A stretch of 64,000 nt of DNA from positions 1-64,000 of the forward strand of contig CALIZI010000229.1 in the NCBI GenBank assembly GCA_938028705.1, read 5' to 3'. The notes beneath the pieces are model-generated. The model had not been told where the DNA came from, did no database searches, and saw only the letters and a list, made by a program, of their open reading frames with translations. Source of the stretch: an uncultured Saprospiraceae bacterium (GTDB taxonomy: Bacteria; Bacteroidota; Bacteroidia; Chitinophagales; Saprospiraceae). How positions within the stretch are numbered: the stretch's first letter is position 1; each line of letters begins with the position of its first letter. Positions 1-7,748 of this stretch are shown in pieces. Made by a program: the position numbers and the translations under genes.

Positions 1-2
1 AA

Positions 3-116
3 GAATTGCAGGAACTAATTCTGCAATTTTCCAAACATGCTGTCTATGAAAAAAGACAAAAAAGGCAAAACATGAAAGAAAAACTCCGTAATTTCAATGA
101 ACTTAGGGCATCATAA
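3..116 (+). CDS. 3' end of an unidentified gene (partial)
   Basis: An open frame enters from the left edge in frame 3 and stops with TAA, giving 37 residues rich in Lys, Arg and Gln with no hydrophobic segment. It is followed by a palindrome and T-rich stretch that could end transcription. The fragment is too short to assign a family. It is called a gene end only because the frame is open to the edge and a terminator-like element follows. Confidence 0.4.
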   Translation, partial: ELQELILQFSKHAVYEKRQKRQNMKEKLRNFNELRAS

Positions 117-135
117 GCCTTAGCTTGACGCTAAT

Positions 136-165
136 CCGATAGCTATCGGGATAGTTATCGGGATT
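136..165. terminator. Palindrome and T-run after the partial gene
   Basis: A perfect 14-bp palindrome (CCGATAGCTATCGG) is followed by a second half-copy of the same word (GTTATCGGGAT) and five T residues. This suits a rho-independent terminator for the partial gene upstream. The rest of 117-409 is AT-rich with no gene seen. Confidence 0.45.
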
Positions 166-409
166 TTTATCAAATAATTATAAAATTAAATTAATCAAAT
201 GTTTTTTAATTTTAATAAAAGTAAAATACCTGATAATCAATTACTTACGATATAAAACCGAAGATCCCAGTTACCGAATTTCCAAAATTTCCAAAGTCCA
301 GATGTAATGTTGTAACTTGTAATTCGTTGATTTGTGATTCGTTTTTTTAATGAAAAAATTACCTTATTTTAGTCCAAACTTGAATATTACGCATATTAAT
401 TTATTTAAA

Positions 410-958
410 ATGAATATTAGAAAATATTTTTATAAAATAAAAAATAATATTTTAAATTTTAATTTATTCCTTATTCTACTCATTTTCTTTATGATATCTT
501 GCGAAAATACCAACAAGTCAACAAGTCTCGAAATCTATCATCTTCCACCCGATGCTATTGTCGAGCGAGATGTAAATATGTCAGGAGCTTATGCCCAACA
601 AAGAGACGATTTTTTTGCCGTCAAAAACTTCGACTCTGCCAACGACACCCACAAAAACCAAATCGACAACTTCGTTGTACAGCGGCTCAAAGCAGACCCC
701 TACCTCACCGACAACAAAAACGTCCAGTGGACGATGACCTTCTTCAAATACGGTGATGGCATCGACGAAAACACCAAACACCAATACGATTCCGACTACG
801 CCATACACACCCTCTTTGCACAACACAAAGAAATCGCATACTATACTTTCGACAACCTAAAAGGCTACCGCGAAACCCTGTTTTGGGAAAACTTCGAGGA
901 CGACATATATGATGATAAAAAAAGAAAAATCATACAAGATTATTTCGATAAACACTAA
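410..958 (+). CDS. Small lipoprotein of unknown function
   Basis: The start was moved from 350 to the ATG at 410 because it places a lipoprotein signal at the N-terminus: basic residues, a hydrophobic run (LFLILLIFFM), then lipobox ISC with the acylated Cys near residue 32. The mature part is hydrophilic, rich in Asp, Asn and Lys, and resembles no family I recognise. T6SSiii clusters encode a lipoprotein (TssQ) in their envelope complex, and muramidase effectors need a periplasmic immunity protein. Either role would fit the context, but no sequence signature supports one over the other. Confidence 0.65.
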   Translation: MNIRKYFYKIKNNILNFNLFLILLIFFMISCENTNKSTSLEIYHLPPDAIVERDVNMSGAYAQQRDDFFAVKNFDSANDTHKNQIDNFVVQRLKADPYLTDNKNVQWTMTFFKYGDGIDENTKHQYDSDYAIHTLFAQHKEIAYYTFDNLKGYRETLFWENFEDDIYDDKKRKIIQDYFDKH

Positions 959-1072
959 TCCTACAAATGAATACTCCTACTTGCCTTGCATTTTGAAAAT
1001 GCAAGGCAAGTCACCCAACTTTCAGCATTACATCCCGATAAGCGATAGTTCTTTAATTATCAAATCGAAAAA

Positions 1073-1244
1073 CGAGGTCTTTTTTATGGTAAAAACGCCT
1101 TAGCTTGGCATCCTATCACATTGCTTCCAATCTGTGTTGTCTTTGTACGATACGAGGTCAGTGCCTTACAGTTTTCAAGTAACTAATTTGTGCCTTACCC
1201 CTCGCTAAATATGCGGATACGCAGAATATTACGCTTGACATACC
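1073..1244. repeat. Dispersed ~170-bp intergenic element, copy A
   Basis: This begins at CGAGGTC plus a T-run and continues through AAAACGC, CATCCTA, TGCTTCCA, CGATACGAGGTCA, TACAGTTTTCAAGTA, TGTGCCTTAC, CTCGCTAAATATG and GGATACGCAGAA to GACATACC. The same landmarks recur in the same order at 3344-3520 and 11724-11880. No conserved reading frame links the copies. It could be a miniature mobile element or a structured RNA. Confidence 0.75.
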
Positions 1245-1331
1245 CCCATTAACCATTAACCGTTAATCATTAACCATTAATCATTGTTAATCATTGGCAT
1301 AATCCATAAAAAATAAATACCTTCACGACTG

Positions 1332-1363
1332 TTAACATTCATTCATAAACAAGAATACATAAA
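1332..1363 (+). promoter_or_regulatory. Degenerate copy of the T6SS upstream dyad motif
   Basis: TTAACAT is followed at fixed spacing by AAGAATACATAAA. In the better copies upstream of hcp and vgrG genes the layout is TTTACAT, then GAAT beginning 21 bases after the first T, then GTATAAG. Here GAAT also begins 21 bases in, but the right half is imperfect. It lies 12 bases before the sigma-region-2-like gene, so it could serve as its promoter or operator. Confidence 0.4.
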
Positions 1364-1374
1364 CAGAAGACAAA

Positions 1375-1626
1375 TTGTCATTGTGGAATACCATACGTGC
1401 AGACGAAGCCAAAGGCATTGAGGAGATATACCGCATAGCCTACTACGCCATTGTCAATCAGCTCAAAGAGCAAGGCAAGACCGAAACACAGGCACGTGCG
1501 TATTTTCAGCAGGCGGTAGTCTTTCTGGCAGAACAAGTCAAAGTAAATGACTTTGACCCTGAGATGGATGTTACACTTTATTTATCAACGGTCATTCAAG
1601 GATTCATAAAGCGTAATAAAAAGTGA
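1375..1626 (+). CDS. Sigma-region-2-like small protein
   Basis: This 83-residue protein starts at a TTG; a second in-frame TTG lies two codons later and no ATG is available. LWNTIRADEAKGIEEIYR followed by YLSTVIQGFIKRNKK resembles region 2 of ECF sigma factors (helix 2.1 and the basic end of region 2.4), but region 4 is absent. It overlaps the full-length sigma gene by four bases (GTGA), so the two are probably translationally coupled. It may modulate the full sigma factor or be an evolutionary remnant. The resemblance is by eye only. Confidence 0.55.
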   Translation: MSLWNTIRADEAKGIEEIYRIAYYAIVNQLKEQGKTETQARAYFQQAVVFLAEQVKVNDFDPEMDVTLYLSTVIQGFIKRNKK

Positions 1627-2363
1627 TAGAGCAGTATCTTATCGGCGAATTGCGAGGCACCAAACTCAAAGAGTTTGAACAACAATTGTACGCCTACACC
1701 CTACCCGATGATCTAGTCATTATCACCTCCTTCAACTTTGAAAGCCAAAGTGCCATTGACATCCTCAAAACCATTTCAAAAACACAAGACCGACTCAAAA
1801 AACAGGATTTCTTTTTCATCGGTCAGCTCAAAAGACGCGAACGTAAAGCACAAACCAGACTATACGACAAGCTATACCCCAAAATCAGAAATCATATCCT
1901 CAAAAACAGTGGCAACGAAGACGATGTACATGACTTCACCCAAGAAGTGATTATTAAACTATACGACAAACTTAAAGGCGACACCAATAAAATCACCACA
2001 CTAGAGGGCTTTGCCTATGGTATCTTGCGAAATATTTGGCTCAAAGAACTCGAAAGAAGAAAACGAATCGGTGAAAAAAACGTAGAATACGGTAGCCAGC
2101 AAGACACCTCAACCGACCCCGACGAGGGCTACGAAGATGACGACGCAGAACAACGCACCCGCATACTACGCGAGTGCATGGACATGCTCAAACCCGACCA
2201 AAAAGACTTTTTGGAATACTACGACCTCCAAAGTCACAACATCAAAGAAACCGCCCTACACTTTCAGCTTGACGAAGTCAGCGTAAGAGTAAGGGCAAAC
2301 AGATGCAGAAAATACCTCAGAAAAAAACTCATAGAACACCCCGAATACGACCAATACTTTTAA
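1623..2363 (+). CDS. ECF-type sigma factor with an extra N-terminal adaptor
   Basis: A 246-residue protein starting at GTG. Residues ~80-155 look like sigma region 2 (LYPKIRNHI, DVHDFTQEVIIKLYDKL, FAYGILRNIWLKELERRKR) and ~190-240 like region 4 with a helix-turn-helix (MLKPDQKDFLEYYDL, IKETALHFQLDEVSVRVRANR). The first ~60 residues are not usual for ECF factors and begin IEQYLIGEL...FEQQL, a motif typical of the N-terminus of Bacteroidota anti-sigma proteins. The next gene, an Hcp fusion, begins with the same motif. The likely role is transcription of the T6SS genes downstream. Confidence 0.8.
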   Translation: MIEQYLIGELRGTKLKEFEQQLYAYTLPDDLVIITSFNFESQSAIDILKTISKTQDRLKKQDFFFIGQLKRRERKAQTRLYDKLYPKIRNHILKNSGNEDDVHDFTQEVIIKLYDKLKGDTNKITTLEGFAYGILRNIWLKELERRKRIGEKNVEYGSQQDTSTDPDEGYEDDDAEQRTRILRECMDMLKPDQKDFLEYYDLQSHNIKETALHFQLDEVSVRVRANRCRKYLRKKLIEHPEYDQYF

Positions 2364-2591
2364 AAGTTCATAGTTCATAGTCAATGGTTCACAGTCAATA
2401 ATTAAAACACAACACAATATTAATAAATTCATTCATTCAAAATTCACTCATTCACTCATTGATTACCATTATCGCATTCTAACATTAAAGCATTACAACA
2501 TTGATAACGATTCATTCATTCAAAATTCAAAAATTCATTCATTCAAAAAATATTATCACATTCTAACATTAAAGCATTACAACATTAAAAA
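2364..2591. repeat. Low-complexity leader with a duplicated 35-bp word
   Basis: The gap before the Hcp fusion is built from short repeated words (TTCATAGTCAATGG, ATTCATTCATTCAAAATTCA). A 35-bp segment at 2468-2502 recurs at 2552-2586 with one mismatch and contains TCTAACATTAAAGCATTAC. The second copy ends just before the start codon. No promoter consensus is evident. Confidence 0.7.
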
Positions 2592-3293
2592 ATGTCTGAC
2601 CAACAAGTAAATATAGACGACTACATCAAAGGCAGAATGGACGCTCCTGCTGCTGCGGCATTTGAATCACAAATGGCGGGCAACCCTGCGCTTGCCGGTG
2701 AAGTTCAAGGTCAGTCCCAAGTGATGAATGCACTTGAAGAAGCCGGTAATCAGGAAGTTAAAAGTCAGATAGCAGCCGTCAGTCAGGCTGCACAAACCCA
2801 AGCCAAACCTCAAAAAGAAGATACACCCGCCCCGAAAAAAGACAAACCAAAGAAAGCAACCAAAACAAAATCCGGTTCAGCCGCCGTCATCAAAATCATT
2901 TTCAGAGTCGATGGTAAAGAAGCTGAAGTTATCCGCCTATCCTACAATTTCATGCAATACACCGACCAAATCGGACAACTTGCCAGCGAAGTCACAGGCG
3001 GTCTCATTCACGTCTCCCTCGGCTCCCTCGGCGACCCTTCACGTTTTGCATGGGCAGTCACCTCCGACATGAAAAAATCCGGCGAAATCGAGTTCATCGG
3101 TTCCCACGGCAAAACCCTCAAAACCCTCAAATTCGAGGATGCCTACTGCGTCGCTTACACCGAAGAATACGAAGCCTTCACCGGAGGCAACTCCGGCATA
3201 GTCACCATCAAAGACGGCGCAACAGAACACCTCACCCTCTCTGCAAGAAAAATCTCCATCAACGGAGAATCACACGAAAATACTTGGACCTAA
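2592..3293 (+). CDS. Hcp/TssD tube protein fused to an anti-sigma-like N-terminus
   Basis: Residues ~97-233 form a complete Hcp-type domain that aligns along its length with the two shorter Hcp proteins downstream (FRVDGKEAEV, GWAVTSDMKK-type AWAVTSDMKKSGEIEF, KTLKTLKFEDAYCVAYTE.YEAFTGG, and a C-terminal HENTW). About 96 extra residues precede it. The first 35 (IDDYIKGRMDAPAAAAFES...NPALAGEV) match the helical N-terminus common in Bacteroidota anti-sigma proteins, followed by a Gln/Ala stretch and a Lys/Pro linker. It sits directly downstream of a sigma factor gene. The fusion could let tube assembly or secretion report on sigma activity. The Hcp call is firm; the regulatory role is inference. 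Confidence 0.88.
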   Translation: MSDQQVNIDDYIKGRMDAPAAAAFESQMAGNPALAGEVQGQSQVMNALEEAGNQEVKSQIAAVSQAAQTQAKPQKEDTPAPKKDKPKKATKTKSGSAAVIKIIFRVDGKEAEVIRLSYNFMQYTDQIGQLASEVTGGLIHVSLGSLGDPSRFAWAVTSDMKKSGEIEFIGSHGKTLKTLKFEDAYCVAYTEEYEAFTGGNSGIVTIKDGATEHLTLSARKISINGESHENTWT

Positions 3294-3343
3294 GCAGTGT
3301 TGTGGTGTTGAAGTGTTGAGGTGTTGAAGTTTGTCGAACTAAT

Positions 3344-3520
3344 GCGGTATTTTTTTTATTTTAAAAACGCTTTTGTTTCGCATCCTAGCACAACGCTTCC
3401 AGTTTCTACCTTGCGTCTGTGCGATACGACATTCACGCCTTATCGTTTTCACGTCCTTCTTTCAGTTCATTACTCCCACGCTAAATAGGTGGATACACAG
3501 AATCTCTCTCCCGACATACC
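3344..3520. repeat. Dispersed ~170-bp intergenic element, copy B
   Basis: This copy is diverged but collinear with copies A and C: AAAAACGCTTT, GCATCCTAGCACAACGCTTCC, TGCGATACGA, TTCA landmarks, GCTAAATAGGTGGATACACAGAA, then GACATACC. It is bracketed by complementary runs of TGTTGAAG-type words (3296-3335) and CAACAC-type words (3523-3582), which could pair with each other and present the element in a loop. Confidence 0.7.
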
Positions 3521-3600
3521 AACACGTCAGCACTACAACACATCAACACATCAACACCACAACACCACAACACTTCAACACACTTTCTCCAAAATTCACT

Positions 3601-4137
3601 GTTAACATCATGCCTACAATAGGTATGTATAGGTGTAAGTAAAACAGAAAGCTGTTACCGTTCCTGACTTATTGAAAAAGACATTTTAGTATAAAAAACA
3701 GCATGATACTAATGAGTTGATAAATAAAATAATCAACATTACGAATCTATATTTTTTTTGTATAAAAGTGTTTACATTTTAAAAAAGAAAGGAATATATA
3801 AGTGAAAATACAACAGAAAGCTGTTAGCATTCTTGACTTTATTGAAAAGACATTTTAGTATAAAAAACAGCCGGATACTAATGAGTTGATAAATGAAATA
3901 CTCAACATTACGAATCCATAATTTTTTTATAAAAAAGTGTTTACATCATCCAAATAAAAAGAATGTATAAGTGAAAATAAGACAGAAAGCTGTTATCATT
4001 CTCCAATCATTAAAAAAAATACTTATTGCAAAATAATTCGAGTATAATTAGTTGATAATGAAATAGAAAATCAAAATTATAACTCAACAAAATTTTCCAA
4101 AAGTGTTTACATTTTTAACCCAAAGAGAATGTATAAG
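3601..4137 (+). promoter_or_regulatory. Tandem array of ~168-bp regulatory units before hcp
   Basis: Four evenly spaced copies of a motif start at about 3602, 3771, 3940 and 4106. Each has TTTACA (TTAACA in the first), exactly 20 bases, then TATAAG or TATAGG. The three units between them also share ACAGAAAGCTGTTA, GACATTTTAGTATAAAAAACAG and ACTAATGAGTTGATAAAT, decaying in the last. TACAT and ATGTA within the motif are inverted half-sites about 21 bp apart, two helical turns. The last copy lies 53 bases upstream of the hcp start. It is probably a multi-site operator or array of promoters. Confidence 0.75.
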
Positions 4138-4189
4138 TGGAATGTCAATTATAACAAATCATATTTTTAAACTAATAAATTAAGTACTC

Positions 4190-4615
4190 ATGGCTTCAAT
4201 TATTAAGGCAACATTCAAAGTGGACGGACAAGAATCCGAAGTAGTAGGATTATCTTACTCATTTGACCAAAACGTAGATAACATCGGACAACCTGCCGGT
4301 GAAGTTCGCGGTGGAATCATCAAAGTAATTGTAGGTTCACTCGGTAGCGAAAAACGCTTCGGTTGGGCAGTCACTTCCGACATGAAGAAGGACGGCGAAA
4401 TCGAATTTACCGATGCCAATGGCAAAACCCTCAAAACCCTCAAATTCAAAGAAGCGTACTGTGTAGGTTACACTGAAGACTACGAAGCCTTTACAGGCGG
4501 AAGAGATGCAGGTAACGTCAACATCAAGGACGGTGCGAAAGAACACCTTACTCTATCTTGCAAAGAGATTTCGGTAGCAGGTGAGAAGCACGAAAACACT
4601 TGGTTAGACGCTTAA
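4190..4615 (+). CDS. tssD: T6SS tube protein Hcp/TssD
   Basis: This 141-residue protein is the usual Bacteroidota TssD length. It starts MASIIKATFKVDGQESEV and carries GLSYSFDQNVDNIGQ, GWAVTSDMKKDGEIEF and a C-terminal KHENTWLDA. Hexameric rings of Hcp stack into the inner tube expelled by the contractile sheath. It is nearly identical to the next gene, differing at only a few positions (for example KVIVGS versus NVCVGS), so it is a recent duplicate. The motif array upstream suggests strong or tightly controlled expression. Confidence 0.95.
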   Translation: MASIIKATFKVDGQESEVVGLSYSFDQNVDNIGQPAGEVRGGIIKVIVGSLGSEKRFGWAVTSDMKKDGEIEFTDANGKTLKTLKFKEAYCVGYTEDYEAFTGGRDAGNVNIKDGAKEHLTLSCKEISVAGEKHENTWLDA

Positions 4616-4654
4616 TCAACAAGCAGTTCAATTCAATTCAAAACTTCACCGACA

Positions 4655-4781
4655 CTCTCTTATAGATTGGGAGTACGGAAAGAAGAAAAATCAATTACAT
4701 ATCAGGCAGCTTTTGTTGCCTGATATGTAAACAACCCCGAAAATAAAGATTTTCAAACACCCGAAATAACTCATAAGAGAG
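4655..4781. terminator. Nested dyad between the two hcp genes
   Basis: An inner perfect 14-bp stem (TTACATATCAGGCA with its complement, 4695-4708 and 4717-4730, 8-base loop) lies inside an outer pair CTCTCTTAT (4655-4663) and ATAAGAGAG (4773-4781). No T-run follows the inner stem, so it may act as a processing or partial-termination structure controlling the ratio of the two hcp messages rather than a simple terminator. Confidence 0.55.
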
Positions 4782-4856
4782 AGGGGGATGAAACCTGATT
4801 TCAAACCTCTATTCTGATTTTTCACAATATTTTTCAGACCATTAAAATAAATTATC

Positions 4857-5282
4857 ATGGCTTCAATTATTAAAGCGACATTCAAAGTGGACGGACAAGA
4901 ATCCGAAGTAGTAGGATTATCTTATTCATTTGACCAAAACGTAGATAACATCGGACAACCTGCAGGTGAAGTTCGCGGTGGCATCATCAACGTATGTGTT
5001 GGTTCACTCGGTAGCGAAAAACGCTTCGGTTGGGCGGTTACTTCTGACATGAAGAAAGACGGCGAAATCGAATTTACCGATGCCAACGGCAAAACCCTCA
5101 AAACCCTCAAATTCAAAGAAGCCTACTGTGTAGGTTATACTGAAGACTACGAAGCCTTCTCGGGTGGAAAAGACGCAGGTAACGTCAATATCAAAGACGG
5201 TGCAAAAGAACACCTTACCTTATCTTGCAAAGAGATTTCGGTAGCCGGCGAAAAGCACGAAAACACTTGGTTGGATGCTTAA
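4857..5282 (+). CDS. tssD: T6SS tube protein Hcp/TssD, duplicate copy
   Basis: A 141-residue near-copy of the preceding tube protein with the same start and the same C-terminal HENTWLDA. Differences cluster at NVCVGS and FSGGKDAG. It is followed by a strong terminator, so the hcp pair ends here. Two nearly identical Hcp proteins plus the fused one give this system three tube subunits, which may co-assemble or be expressed under different conditions. Confidence 0.95.
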   Translation: MASIIKATFKVDGQESEVVGLSYSFDQNVDNIGQPAGEVRGGIINVCVGSLGSEKRFGWAVTSDMKKDGEIEFTDANGKTLKTLKFKEAYCVGYTEDYEAFSGGKDAGNVNIKDGAKEHLTLSCKEISVAGEKHENTWLDA

Positions 5283-5307
5283 TAAGTATCTCATACAAGT
5301 CTAAAAT

Positions 5308-5341
5308 AAAAGCCACAGCCGGAATTTCGGTTGTGGCTTTT
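5308..5341 (+). terminator. Rho-independent terminator after hcp
   Basis: AAAAGCCACA, then G, CCG, a GAATTT loop, CGG, T, and TGTGGCTTTT form a long stem with one internal mismatch, ending in T residues. It lies 26 bases after the hcp stop codon. Confidence 0.85.
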
Positions 5342-5644
5342 AAATTATCTGAATATCAAATCCATTTTCTTACCAAAGGAATAATTCAAAAACAAACTCG
5401 CTCTGACACTGCACTCTGATACACCACAACTATACAAAATGATACAATAAATTACCCTAAATTTTGCTACTGGATATTTTAAGGTAAAAAAGTATTGTAA
5501 ATTAAAATACATAGATACTTAAAATATACTTTTAAAATAAATTAACCCATATCATTCTACTATACAGTATCTGAACTTCCTGTCAAGAACTTTTTTTGAT
5601 TTTGATTGCGATTCTAATTTTGATTTATTCCATTATTCAAAATT
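5342..5644. other. AT-rich gap before the first vgrG
   Basis: About 300 bases with no credible gene. There is no copy of the TTTACAT-type dyad found upstream of the other two vgrG genes, so this vgrG is probably controlled differently. No clear TAnnTTTG element is visible. Confidence 0.5.
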
Positions 5645-7642
5645 ATGGCAACAGCAATAACAAACATTTCTGTAGGGTCCAAAACAATAGACCCCTACCA
5701 CGTTTCTGTTCAACAAAGAACCGACTCCCACCATCAATTTGAAATTGCCGTTTCTTCCGAAAAAATAGAGGGAGAAAACAGCTTTTCTATTGACAAATCT
5801 ATCTCCTACATCGGTGAACCTATTGAGATTACTATACAGTCCGGTGAGAATACCTTCAACTTTAAAGGGATTATCACAACGGTTAATCTAGATAGAACTC
5901 ATGCCGGCGATAGTCTAGTTATTCTTTCCGGTTATAGCCCAACCTATATGCTGGAAGACGGTGTAGGTATTAAGTCCTATTCAGGAAAAACTATCGCAGC
6001 GATTGTTCAGGAAATATTAGACCAATATCCGGTCAATCTACTCAATCCTATCATAGACCCAAAATATAAAAAAGTCATTCCTTATATTGTTCGATACAAA
6101 GAGACGAATTACCAATTTCTGCGCCGCCTTGCCACTACTTATGGTGAATGGTTTTATTATGATGGTCGGTCGGTTATTTTTGGAAAACTACCCAATCCCG
6201 ATAATATAGAACTCACATTAGGCAAAGATTTAAACTCCTTTGATTATGGTGCCAGTATGCGTCCATATAAGTCAACAGAAATATTTTATGACTATAAAAC
6301 AAACAGAACACTCGAAAAATCAACAGCAAATTTCAAACCGATTGGCTTAGATAAATATGGGAAAAAAGCTCTAAGTGCTGCGGATAATATTTTCCCGAAT
6401 CAACCTGTTAACACTGTTCGGAATGATACTCAAGACGACGCTCACCTCAAACATTTGGTAGAGGTACAGAAGGCAGCTGTCATAAGTAATATCACATTTT
6501 TCAATGGGCAAAGTCAAAACCCGGGTATTACGGTTGGCAGTAGAATTGGAGCAACTGCCACCAAAAAAGTAGGAAACAAAAATATCTCTGACCTTATCGG
6601 AAGATTTCGGATACTTAGCGTTAATCATCAGGTTAGCTCCGATAAAAATTACACCAACAGTTTTAAATCTATGCCGGTAGCATTATCTGCCCCACCGAGT
6701 GCAGGTGGCGGTGGAACTCACAATAAGATGAAAAACTATCCAAGCAATCTTACAAAAAGCACAGGGGCATTCAGTCCATATGGTGACGAAACTGACGCTC
6801 CGTCTCCGTCAGATGATACTACACCAGATCCCCGTCCAGAACCAGCTCCAACAATAGCAGTTGTCATGGACAATAATGATCCGGAATGTCTGGGTAGAGT
6901 TCGTGTGCAATTCAAATGGCATAAGGAAGGTGAGATGTCTCTTTGGATACGTCAGGTAACACTTTATGCGGGTCTTGAACGAGGGGTTTATTTCGTTCCC
7001 GAGATTGGTGATGAAGTATATGTGGATTTTGAGGATAACGATACTAAAAGACCTTATATGCTAGGTGCAGTTTATAGCCAGGAGACAGCACCGGAGTTTT
7101 TCGATGCCGATAATAATATCAAATCCATCAAAACCCGTGGCGGTCACTTGATTAAGTTTTCGGATGAGGAAGAAGCGGAGAGCATTACCATCACAGATAA
7201 AAACGGCAATCATATCATCATAAATACGGCAGAGAATTGTATAAATGTCAACGCAGGAGCAGATATAACCGTTAATGCCGGAGGCAATATGACCTTCGAA
7301 GCTGGTGGGAATATGAAGTTCGAGGCTGGAGGGAATGTCAATTGGGGTGTTTGTGGTAGCATTAAAAGAAACGTTGGGGTTAGTGTTGCTACAAAAGCAG
7401 GAGCTAGTTTTGAAGTTATTGCTGCAAGTAAGGCACATATTATTGGGCAAGGCAACGTGTTACTCAACTCAGGCGCATCAGTATTGTTCCTTTTACCTCC
7501 GGGCATCGCGAATATGGCGGCGATTATCTCGGCAGGTGTTACGAGCGGTATATACACCCCTGTCATTGGTGGTTTAGCCACACAGATTTTAGGAGGAAAA
7601 ATAGTGAAAGTAAATGGGGCCGAAGTAGCCGTTAATTCTTAG
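5645..7642 (+). CDS. vgrG: T6SS spike protein VgrG/TssI, island 1
   Basis: A 665-residue spike protein. Residues ~1-345 are gp27-like (KTIDPYHVSVQQRTDSHHQFEI, PYIVRYKETNYQFLRRLA.TYGEWFYYDG). An OB domain follows (AVVMDNNDPECLGRVRVQFKW, GVYFVPEIGDEVYVDFE), then a beta-helix of short repeats (VNAGGNMTFEAGGN). It differs from the other two VgrGs in two ways. A Ser/Gly/Pro/Asp-rich linker of ~45 residues lies before the OB domain, and after ~600 there is a hydrophobic Gly/Ala/Ile-rich tail (LFLLPPGIANMAAIISAGV). Codon use is more AT-rich than in island 2. The tail could be tip packing or a membrane-active extension. Confidence 0.95.
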   Translation: MATAITNISVGSKTIDPYHVSVQQRTDSHHQFEIAVSSEKIEGENSFSIDKSISYIGEPIEITIQSGENTFNFKGIITTVNLDRTHAGDSLVILSGYSPTYMLEDGVGIKSYSGKTIAAIVQEILDQYPVNLLNPIIDPKYKKVIPYIVRYKETNYQFLRRLATTYGEWFYYDGRSVIFGKLPNPDNIELTLGKDLNSFDYGASMRPYKSTEIFYDYKTNRTLEKSTANFKPIGLDKYGKKALSAADNIFPNQPVNTVRNDTQDDAHLKHLVEVQKAAVISNITFFNGQSQNPGITVGSRIGATATKKVGNKNISDLIGRFRILSVNHQVSSDKNYTNSFKSMPVALSAPPSAGGGGTHNKMKNYPSNLTKSTGAFSPYGDETDAPSPSDDTTPDPRPEPAPTIAVVMDNNDPECLGRVRVQFKWHKEGEMSLWIRQVTLYAGLERGVYFVPEIGDEVYVDFEDNDTKRPYMLGAVYSQETAPEFFDADNNIKSIKTRGGHLIKFSDEEEAESITITDKNGNHIIINTAENCINVNAGADITVNAGGNMTFEAGGNMKFEAGGNVNWGVCGSIKRNVGVSVATKAGASFEVIAASKAHIIGQGNVLLNSGASVLFLLPPGIANMAAIISAGVTSGIYTPVIGGLATQILGGKIVKVNGAEVAVNS

Positions 7643-7677
7643 AGATTTTTTTCAAGTCAATAAACTCTGGGGAGCAG

Positions 7678-7714
7678 GATTTTGGAATAATGTAATTACC
7701 TGATTACCAAAATC
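7678..7714 (+). terminator. Hairpin after vgrG1
   Basis: GATTTTGG and CCAAAATC form an 8-bp stem over a 21-base loop between vgrG1 and the next gene, with partial extension outward. No strong T-run follows, so it may be an RNA-processing or weak attenuation site within the island. Confidence 0.3.
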
Positions 7715-7748
7715 TTGTTTCCCAAAATCAATCTACAAAATAATCATC

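Noticed and set aside
3373-3642. An 89-codon open frame
   Set aside because: Runs through the dispersed repeat and CAACAC-word DNA; composition is repetitive and not conserved in the other copies.
3601-4137. CRISPR-like array
   Set aside because: Period is ~168 bp with conserved sequence throughout the unit and no unique spacers; it is a tandem regulatory repeat.
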